Source: Bacillus thuringiensis (GTDB taxonomy: Bacteria > Bacillota > Bacilli > Bacillales > Bacillaceae_G). From it: a stretch of 64,000 bases of DNA. Below the pieces are notes generated by a model. The model did no database searches, was not told where the DNA came from, and saw only the letters and a program-made list of their open reading frames with translations. The stretch lies in NCBI RefSeq assembly GCF_022095615.2, contig NZ_CP155559.1, forward strand, positions 3,407,501-3,471,500, written 5' to 3'. Numbering within the stretch: the stretch's first letter is position 1; every line of letters begins with the position of its first letter. The position numbers were made by a program, and so were the translations under genes. Shown here piece after piece: positions 57,974-64,000 of the stretch.

Positions 57974-59242
57974 TTAATTGTTTTGTTTAAGTATTGCATT
58001 TACTTTAATACGAATCTTTCTTTTTAAAATAGGAAAAAATTTTGTTACTCTATATTTTAGTAATGCTCTTCTTCGCTGCGCTTTAAAATCATAATCTAAA
58101 AACCAATCTAGTAAATCTTGATCTAATATATAAGTGTAGTTTTGCTTCATCCGAACTTGAATTAGATTCCAATACATATCAATAAACGTATTTGTAAAAA
58201 ACTTCACCTCATTATTTAAAGATGTTTTGACGTACTGAAAAAGATTATTTGGGATATTGAATCCATATTCACGCGGATCTTTTCCTTCAGCAATAATTCC
58301 CATAATAGTTCTTAAACATTTTTCACATTTACAACAATTTTCTTCATTTTTAAAACATACCCTGATATTAACCGACTCCTTATTAGTTGAATAATGATCA
58401 ACAACCACTTTAACCTTATCCTGCCTAGTAAGTTCGTATCCATCGTGAAAAACCTCACCCGATGCATATTTTATTTCGTTGTCCACTGTTGGATCAGATG
58501 CACAAGTAACTTGATATAAAGGGGAATTAGAACTTGCAATATATATGCATTTTATCTTAAGTTTGAAAGCTATAGGAATAGCTGCAGATATTATTGCTAA
58601 TCCATGGTGTAATCCATGCCACCATGTATCTTCTAATTTATTTCTAAAGTCATGATCAACATTCCCCGCAATTATAAAAGTACCATAATTAGATTGTATA
58701 AGAATGTTTTCTAATCCATTATCTTTTGCAAAATTTATAACATTCTCTTTATCTGCATCCCACACATTACTGCTCTCTATACCATCTTCATGCCATCCAT
58801 ATTCAGTAACCAATAACGGCTTTTTATCCTTTATTCTTATAAAAGTAGTAAGTGCATCAAGACCTCCACTAAATAGAGATGCTGCCTCTAGTCTAGGAAT
58901 ATAAGTATTGTCAACAATTTTATCTACAACAATAGAACCCATAAATTTGACATTAGGAAACATGTTTTGATATGCATTCTTTATATTATTTAGACAGACA
59001 TAAAAGGATTGATCTAATTCTTTTATCACTATCGTTGAATCAGTAATCCATATAAGAGGGACTACATTTGCAACAAATGGAATAGCTAAAATGCTATTTG
59101 GAATATCAGATAAATCATAGTTGTATTCAAGAAACATATGATTACTTGTCTTAAAATACTTTTGTAAATCCCCCTTGATACTAAAAAAGTAATCAACTCT
59201 GTTATGTTTTACGATAATTTTATCAAGAATTATACTATTCAT
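57974..59242 (-). CDS. PP-loop protein with QueC-like zinc motif
   Basis: 422 residues, no family I can name with certainty. A PP-loop ATP-pyrophosphatase motif SGGLDA lies at ~125-130, following FS, as in QueC, TtcA and asparagine synthetases. Near the C-terminus Cys296, Cys303, Cys306 and Cys309 (CFKNEENCCKCEKC) give the C-x6-C-x2-C-x2-C spacing, close to the zinc site of QueC. Between them are WHEDG, WWHGLHHGLAI and SSNSPLYQVTC. No other queuosine genes adjoin. It sits inside the polysaccharide locus, 22 bp before pyruvyltransferase in gene order, so it may activate a carboxylate for glycan decoration. ATG 59242 follows AAGGAGG. Confidence 0.7.
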   Translation of the reverse strand: MNSIILDKIIVKHNRVDYFFSIKGDLQKYFKTSNHMFLEYNYDLSDIPNSILAIPFVANVVPLIWITDSTIVIKELDQSFYVCLNNIKNAYQNMFPNVKFMGSIVVDKIVDNTYIPRLEAASLFSGGLDALTTFIRIKDKKPLLVTEYGWHEDGIESSNVWDADKENVINFAKDNGLENILIQSNYGTFIIAGNVDHDFRNKLEDTWWHGLHHGLAIISAAIPIAFKLKIKCIYIASSNSPLYQVTCASDPTVDNEIKYASGEVFHDGYELTRQDKVKVVVDHYSTNKESVNIRVCFKNEENCCKCEKCLRTIMGIIAEGKDPREYGFNIPNNLFQYVKTSLNNEVKFFTNTFIDMYWNLIQVRMKQNYTYILDQDLLDWFLDYDFKAQRRRALLKYRVTKFFPILKRKIRIKVNAILKQNN

Positions 59243-59264
59243 TTTTTCCTCCTTATAAATCGCC

Positions 59265-60254
59265 TCATTTACCATAGAATTTTGGTTGATTGGAGAATTG
59301 TTTTAACCATAGATTTACCACATCAAAATCTACCTTAACATCTGTTATTATTTCTGAATTAATCATTTTTTCAAGATTAATAAAGTCAGCTCTATCGATT
59401 AAATTTAAATTATATGTCTCGCCCATCCCCTGGGCTCTTTCATCTATTGAAATAATTATTGTACGTTTTTTATGTCGCATTGCAAATATACCGCCATGTA
59501 AACGCGTTCCGATATAATCCACCTCTGTATTAAGTATTTTTTCGTATTCTTCTATAGTAGGTGGCACAATTTTTATCCCTTGTATATCTTTTAATTTTTT
59601 AAAATATTCAAAATCCCCTGCATCTTGTATCCAAAAATAAACATTTTTATAATTTCTATTAAGTACATCTATCAATAATTGATCCTTTGCAAAATCCTTA
59701 GAATGATGAGTAAGTGTAAAAACTACTGAGTCTGATTTTTTTGTTGGGATTTCCTTGCAAAACTCAGGTGTAAGGGACCATAATGTTGCACAGCCTGTAT
59801 TTAAAGCTTTAAAACCCATTTCTTCTAAAAACCTTTTCGTTCTTTCGTCCCTAACACTATGTATATATTCATGTGATAGCACTTTCTTATATAACAACTT
59901 TGTATATTTATTTATCCTATTTCCTTTCCCTGCACCAACACCAACTAGAATACTCCCTTTTAAAGGACCACAATTAAACATATTAATATTCCATTGAGGA
60001 AAATGAGTAAGCATATCCATCACTAGCAAGTTTGAACCGCCTACAAACTTATATTTAGCATTACTATAAATCTGTACTCGATGTGATTTTCTTGCTACTT
60101 GATACCAATGAAACGGTGAAACATGGGTGGGTAATGTTAAAACATATGCATTTTTAGTTATATCAGATAGCTGGTACTTTACACACTTCATTATTATGTC
60201 ATCGCCCTTATTAAGAGAACCTACCGACGTATCTAACACTAAAACATTATCCAT
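59265..60254 (-). CDS. Polysaccharide pyruvyltransferase family protein
   Basis: 329 residues of the CsaB/EpsO family. Marks: LVLDTSVGSLNKGDDIIM at the start, VGVGAGKGN, SVRDERTKRFLEEMG, TLTHHSKDF and YIGTRLHGGIFAMRHKKRT near the end. It would place a pyruvate ketal on a sugar, adding negative charge to the polymer. The ATG is strong and the gene lies in the middle of the locus. Confidence 0.85.
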   Translation of the reverse strand: MDNVLVLDTSVGSLNKGDDIIMKCVKYQLSDITKNAYVLTLPTHVSPFHWYQVARKSHRVQIYSNAKYKFVGGSNLLVMDMLTHFPQWNINMFNCGPLKGSILVGVGAGKGNRINKYTKLLYKKVLSHEYIHSVRDERTKRFLEEMGFKALNTGCATLWSLTPEFCKEIPTKKSDSVVFTLTHHSKDFAKDQLLIDVLNRNYKNVYFWIQDAGDFEYFKKLKDIQGIKIVPPTIEEYEKILNTEVDYIGTRLHGGIFAMRHKKRTIIISIDERAQGMGETYNLNLIDRADFINLEKMINSEIITDVKVDFDVVNLWLKQFSNQPKFYGK

Positions 60255-60325
60255 GAAAACACTTCCTCCAAATATCTTTTATACATATAATAAAAGATTT
60301 TTTAGTTTTATAAATTAATCAATTA

Positions 60326-61525
60326 TCACTCAATTAATCTATATATCTTTTCCACTTCTCTTTCATTACCATAATTTCGTTGACTAACATTATTCACAAT
60401 TTCAGTTCTGAATTCGACATCATCAACCAGCTTTTTTATTCCCTCTACGATCCCGTCTACACCCATTGGACAAATATATCCATCTACACCATTCTCTAAC
60501 TGGCTTTTTGCAGTTGGAAAATTAGTTATAAGTACTGGTTTATTAAGGATCTGTGCCTCACGTACTGTCACAGCCTTCCCTTCATATCTGGATGGTTGTA
60601 CATATATATCACATGCCTTTATGTACGGATATGGATTAGTCTTCTTGCCTAGTAGAAAGAATCTACCTTGAAGCTCTAGTTTATCTATCATTTTTTCAAG
60701 TTCAGTCTCTTGAGGTCCATATCCAACAATGTACCACTCAATATCGTACCCTTGATCCAATAATTTCCGAAAGGCATATATAGCATCATCGATTCCCTTA
60801 GCATATGAAAGTCTACCAACAGTAACAAGTTTGATCCGTTCAAGGCCAACTGGTATTTCATGATTAACATCTTGATTAGATTGCTCACATATAAACTCGG
60901 GAGATATTATATTTTCAATAACCTCTACTTTTTTATTAATATAAGGAACGTTACTAAGAAATGTATCTCTACAACTTTCAGAGACAGCCACAATATCATC
61001 TATTTCTTTCCACATTTTATATTCCATAACTTTATTCAGCTGTATATTCGAATAATCAGTATGAATCCATCCAATTTTTCTTTTTGCCCGAACTTTATTA
61101 CCTATGAAATAATGTGGCCACAAAAAACTAATCGCAACATCATACTCTTCTTCCAATTTCGGAAGAAATGGAAGAGACATTCTCCATCCATATTGAATGA
61201 CAAAGTACCCTGGTTCTTCACTTTTCACATATCTGCCATGCACAGTACCCATAACTTTCCCTATCAACCTTGTTATCCCAATAGAGATATGCCCCTCTTT
61301 TACTATCTGTTTAATTGATTTTCTAAAAGTAGTGTATTTTTGTAACTCCTGTAATAAATTTGGTTCTTTCGGTAGTAAAGTGAAAAACTCTCCTTCATGT
61401 TTTAATAACATTAAATCTACATCATATCTACTGTAATCAATTGTATTTAGTAAACCAATCAAACTTCTTTCTACCCCACCAATTGCCAAATCAAAAGATG
61501 TAATCAATATTTTTTTCTTTTTCAT
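60326..61525 (-). CDS. Glycosyltransferase family 4
   Basis: 399 residues. GT-B fold: KKILITSFDLAIGGVERSL at the N-terminus, LVTVGRLSYAKGIDDAI in the middle, and the donor-binding YVQPSRYEGKAVTVREAQ with the E-x7-E motif. ATG 61525 (MKKKKILITS) is preferred to the frame start five codons earlier. Transfers one sugar to the growing lipid-linked unit. Confidence 0.85.
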   Translation of the reverse strand: MKKKKILITSFDLAIGGVERSLIGLLNTIDYSRYDVDLMLLKHEGEFFTLLPKEPNLLQELQKYTTFRKSIKQIVKEGHISIGITRLIGKVMGTVHGRYVKSEEPGYFVIQYGWRMSLPFLPKLEEEYDVAISFLWPHYFIGNKVRAKRKIGWIHTDYSNIQLNKVMEYKMWKEIDDIVAVSESCRDTFLSNVPYINKKVEVIENIISPEFICEQSNQDVNHEIPVGLERIKLVTVGRLSYAKGIDDAIYAFRKLLDQGYDIEWYIVGYGPQETELEKMIDKLELQGRFFLLGKKTNPYPYIKACDIYVQPSRYEGKAVTVREAQILNKPVLITNFPTAKSQLENGVDGYICPMGVDGIVEGIKKLVDDVEFRTEIVNNVSQRNYGNEREVEKIYRLIE

Positions 61526-61641
61526 CCTCGAATACCTCACAAAATCTATTGTGGATTTCTATTATTTCATATGACTTTTTTGCTATCGCCGGCCAACAAA
61601 TCACCATATGAATCCAGTGTATAAATTAGCAATAAACCAGA

Positions 61642-62799
61642 TTACCTTATAACTTCCTTATCCTCTATTCCGTATAAAGTTAACCAATCAAGAATATTAT
61701 TATTAATATCAAAACCTAATTTTGAAATGTTATTAATTATAACTCCCTTTTCAGGTCTTTCTTTTAGTAGCGCTTTATAAATTTCTGTAGACCATATTTC
61801 AATTTTTTCATCTAAGCCAACAAACGACATTATACCTAACCCCATATCAGTATTTTTAGGTATTGTATCCGCCACAACACAAGGTACGCCTGCACACTGT
61901 GCTTCCAATGTCACAATACCAAACCCCTCGAATAAAGAAGGAAAGATAAAAACATCTAAAACATTCATAATTATCGGAACGTCCGTTCTCACTCCTAAAA
62001 ATCTAATATTTTCATAAATACCTAGTTCTTTTGCTTTCAATTCAATAGAAGCTTTTAACGGACCATCCCCTGCTAAAATAGCGATAAAATTCGTATCCCT
62101 CTTTAAAATCTCCTTTAATACTTGTAGGATAAAAATATGATTTTTCGATTCTGAAAAACGACCTATATGCCCAATTAATTTCGCAGCATCCGGTATACAA
62201 AGTTCTTTTCTTACACCGTCAATATCCCCTATATCCACATCAATAAATTGATTAATATCTAGTCCGTTTTTAATCAACTGCACCCTATTATCGTTAAGCA
62301 TCCTTTCACCAAATAAAAAACGGGCCGCTTCAATACTACACGCACAATAATCTGTTCCAGCATATTTAATAATAGATTGCAGAACTTTTAAGGTAACTCT
62401 TGCTGCGACTCCAAATCCTTGCGGCCAATTATTACTATGAGAATGACAAATTCTCCTATTTATACCAGCCATCTTTGCAGCCACAGCTACAAAACCACCT
62501 TGATAATCCGTATGTGCATGTACAGCCACATATTGACCATTAGACATTATCTTTATAAGTTCTTTAATATATACCAGAGGCCCTACTTTTCCTAGACTCG
62601 GTATTCTATATACACTCCCACCTAACGCTGCTATTTCATCTTCATAATCACACTTCCCGCTTCCATGGGATACAAAATCAAATTGGAGTTTCTGTTTATC
62701 TATTTTTCTGTATATGCTCATCAATAAAGTTTCGGCACCACCCCGATTCATAGCACTGACAATGTGCAAGACTCTTTTGTTTTTTTCAGTCTTAACCAT
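61642..62799 (-). CDS. Glycosyltransferase family 4 (EpsF-like)
   Basis: 385 residues. Marks: VLHIVSAMNRGGAETLLMSI, HAHTDYQG, LIGHIGRFSESKNH, and the donor motif FPSLFEGFGIVTLEAQ. The pattern resembles EpsF/TagE-like exopolysaccharide glycosyltransferases. It follows the polymerase gene directly (48-bp gap). Confidence 0.85.
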   Translation of the reverse strand: MVKTEKNKRVLHIVSAMNRGGAETLLMSIYRKIDKQKLQFDFVSHGSGKCDYEDEIAALGGSVYRIPSLGKVGPLVYIKELIKIMSNGQYVAVHAHTDYQGGFVAVAAKMAGINRRICHSHSNNWPQGFGVAARVTLKVLQSIIKYAGTDYCACSIEAARFLFGERMLNDNRVQLIKNGLDINQFIDVDIGDIDGVRKELCIPDAAKLIGHIGRFSESKNHIFILQVLKEILKRDTNFIAILAGDGPLKASIELKAKELGIYENIRFLGVRTDVPIIMNVLDVFIFPSLFEGFGIVTLEAQCAGVPCVVADTIPKNTDMGLGIMSFVGLDEKIEIWSTEIYKALLKERPEKGVIINNISKLGFDINNNILDWLTLYGIEDKEVIR

Positions 62800-62847
62800 T
62801 GAAATCTACCCCAATCTTACAATCAATTCCCTATATTTAATTCTTTA

Positions 62848-63912
62848 TTATCCAAGCAAATTGCTCTTATAGATAATCCCCAAAGTAATTACATGTTCAT
62901 ATACAAAATAAATAAAATAACATACTAAAACTGCATAATAAATAAGCTTTTGATCTTTATCAGTAAATAACTTTACAACCCAGGAAATTAATATTAATTG
63001 ATATAATCCAAAATAAATCGAAAACCTTGCAAAAATCCAATTTTGAGTTGAAATAATCATAAAGACTAAACCTAATAATGCCATGTTTACGATATAATCA
63101 CTCTTTGGAAAAAGTTCTCTGAGTTTCTGCCTCCCAATGAAAGCAAGGATAAGCGGAGTTGCTTCCACAGCAACTCGAAGAATATTAGCTCCGCCTTCTT
63201 GAAAATCCTTATAGTGACCATATTGTGTATCCCCTATCGCTGCAAAGAGCACTTCTGCAAATTGATTAAACCCGATTACAATAAGCACTGCAAAAAAGAG
63301 AAGTATAAATGTTATGGCCGACCAAGCTTTTCTTCGAATTACAAAATAAATCGGAATCAACACAAGCGCGCTTTGATGAAAAGTAGATGCAAACAAAACT
63401 ATTAAAAAATATTTTTTCCAATTCCCATCTAAAATATATTTTGTGGCTGCAAAAATAATAGCTGCTGTTAAATACTGTCTCACCCCATTCATTGAAACTA
63501 AGTACATACCCGATGCTATATATACATATAAACTTAACTCAATCATTCTTGAATATTTATATAAAACCGCTACTATTAATATATTTGTTATTAACGCTGT
63601 TATTAAAATTAGAACTTGAGGATCATTCGTATACATTTTTAAAATCATTTGCAAAGTACTAAATCCGATATTCTGGCTATCCTGAACATTCCCCCAATTA
63701 AAATCAGAAACTTTAAAAGCGTGCATATAAAAATACGTGTCCCCAATATTATTTCTAAAACCAGATACTACTACAAGAGAAATGGTCGCCATTAAAATCA
63801 ATAATCGATTCGGCTTTAACACTACGATTTCTGAAGTTACTGGCATAGCAAAATACCGTGCAAAAAACGCTAGTACGAACACTATAAAGAAATTCATCCA
63901 AAGTATAGTCAT
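62848..63912 (-). CDS. EpsG-like polysaccharide polymerase
   Basis: 354 residues with about ten helices, of the EpsG family (Wzy-like). Marks: SGFRNNIGDTYFYM with conserved Arg and Asp, YSRMIELSLYVYIASGMYLVSMNGVRQYLTAAI and TFHQSALVLIPIYFV. It joins repeat units outside the membrane. First complete gene of the locus in the window; its start is 88 bp from the right edge, so upstream genes are missing. Confidence 0.85.
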   Translation of the reverse strand: MTILWMNFFIVFVLAFFARYFAMPVTSEIVVLKPNRLLILMATISLVVVSGFRNNIGDTYFYMHAFKVSDFNWGNVQDSQNIGFSTLQMILKMYTNDPQVLILITALITNILIVAVLYKYSRMIELSLYVYIASGMYLVSMNGVRQYLTAAIIFAATKYILDGNWKKYFLIVLFASTFHQSALVLIPIYFVIRRKAWSAITFILLFFAVLIVIGFNQFAEVLFAAIGDTQYGHYKDFQEGGANILRVAVEATPLILAFIGRQKLRELFPKSDYIVNMALLGLVFMIISTQNWIFARFSIYFGLYQLILISWVVKLFTDKDQKLIYYAVLVCYFIYFVYEHVITLGIIYKSNLLG

Positions 63913-64000
63913 TATTCTTCCCTCTTATCAATCCTAAGTAAATTCCTATATATTTACTTTCATTCTTGTTTTTAATGTAATGTAACTATATAGAATAATT

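Overview
The window looks like chromosome of a Bacillus cereus-group bacterium (cereus/anthracis/thuringiensis). The evidence is low GC, strong AGGAGG ribosome sites, and a conserved backbone read from the sequence: ccdA-ccdC, yneF-sirA-tkt, ynzC-yneB and lexA, which are also near one another in Bacillus subtilis. There is also a cidAB/LysR locus, an SLH-anchored amidase and a bcr1-type group repeat. No rRNA, tRNA or CRISPR array was seen.

Layout. 1-5.2 kb: the 3' part of a very large surface protein made of about 131-residue DUF11-type repeats; it is open at the left edge. 5.3-16.8 kb: ccdC/ccdA, an EamA transporter, an M20 amidohydrolase, an ABC exporter beside a truncated FtsX/BceB-like permease, a lipoprotein, the LysR-cidAB locus, a NUDIX hydrolase, a TauE permease and two very small genes. 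17-22 kb: SLH amidase, a BamE-like membrane protein, a bcr1-type repeat, a NERD protein and a GH25 lysozyme. 22-29 kb: a heterodimeric ABC exporter, yneF, sirA, tkt. 29.4-34.7 kb: a phosphonate-type ABC transporter operon (phnD-phnC-phnE1-phnE2). Its last gene is split by a 1.9-kb IStron, a chimera of a group I intron and an IS607-type element with an intact TnpB. 34.9-40.1 kb: a 5'-nucleotidase, ynzC, yneB, lexA with a clear SOS box, and a PadR-HAAS-DUF4097 operon.

40.2-47.1 kb: a complete lasso-peptide operon of the paeninodin type, order C-A-kinase-B1-B2-nucleotidyltransferase-D. Its 41-residue precursor is too short for ordinary gene calling. The core has Ala1 and Asp9 for the macrolactam ring and a C-terminal Ser, the expected target of the HPr-kinase-like enzyme. 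B1 (leader binding), B2 (protease) and C (cyclase) would make the lasso, the kinase would phosphorylate its tail, and the ABC transporter would export it. The nucleotidyltransferase is the least explained member.

47.4-63.9 kb: an exopolysaccharide locus, all on the minus strand and continuing past the right edge: EpsG-like polymerase, two GT4 and one GT2 glycosyltransferases, pyruvyltransferase, flippase, initiating sugar-phosphate transferase, O-acyltransferase, aminotransferase, and an ATP-grasp/HAD pair. Two members are unusual: a PP-loop protein with a QueC-like zinc motif and an 854-residue beta-helix protein resembling phage tail spikes.

The most interesting items are the IStron in phnE2 (including a one-base conflict between seamless DNA excision and canonical group I splicing), the lasso operon, the QueC-like protein, and a hairpin lying between the Shine-Dalgarno and the start codon of the SLH amidase.
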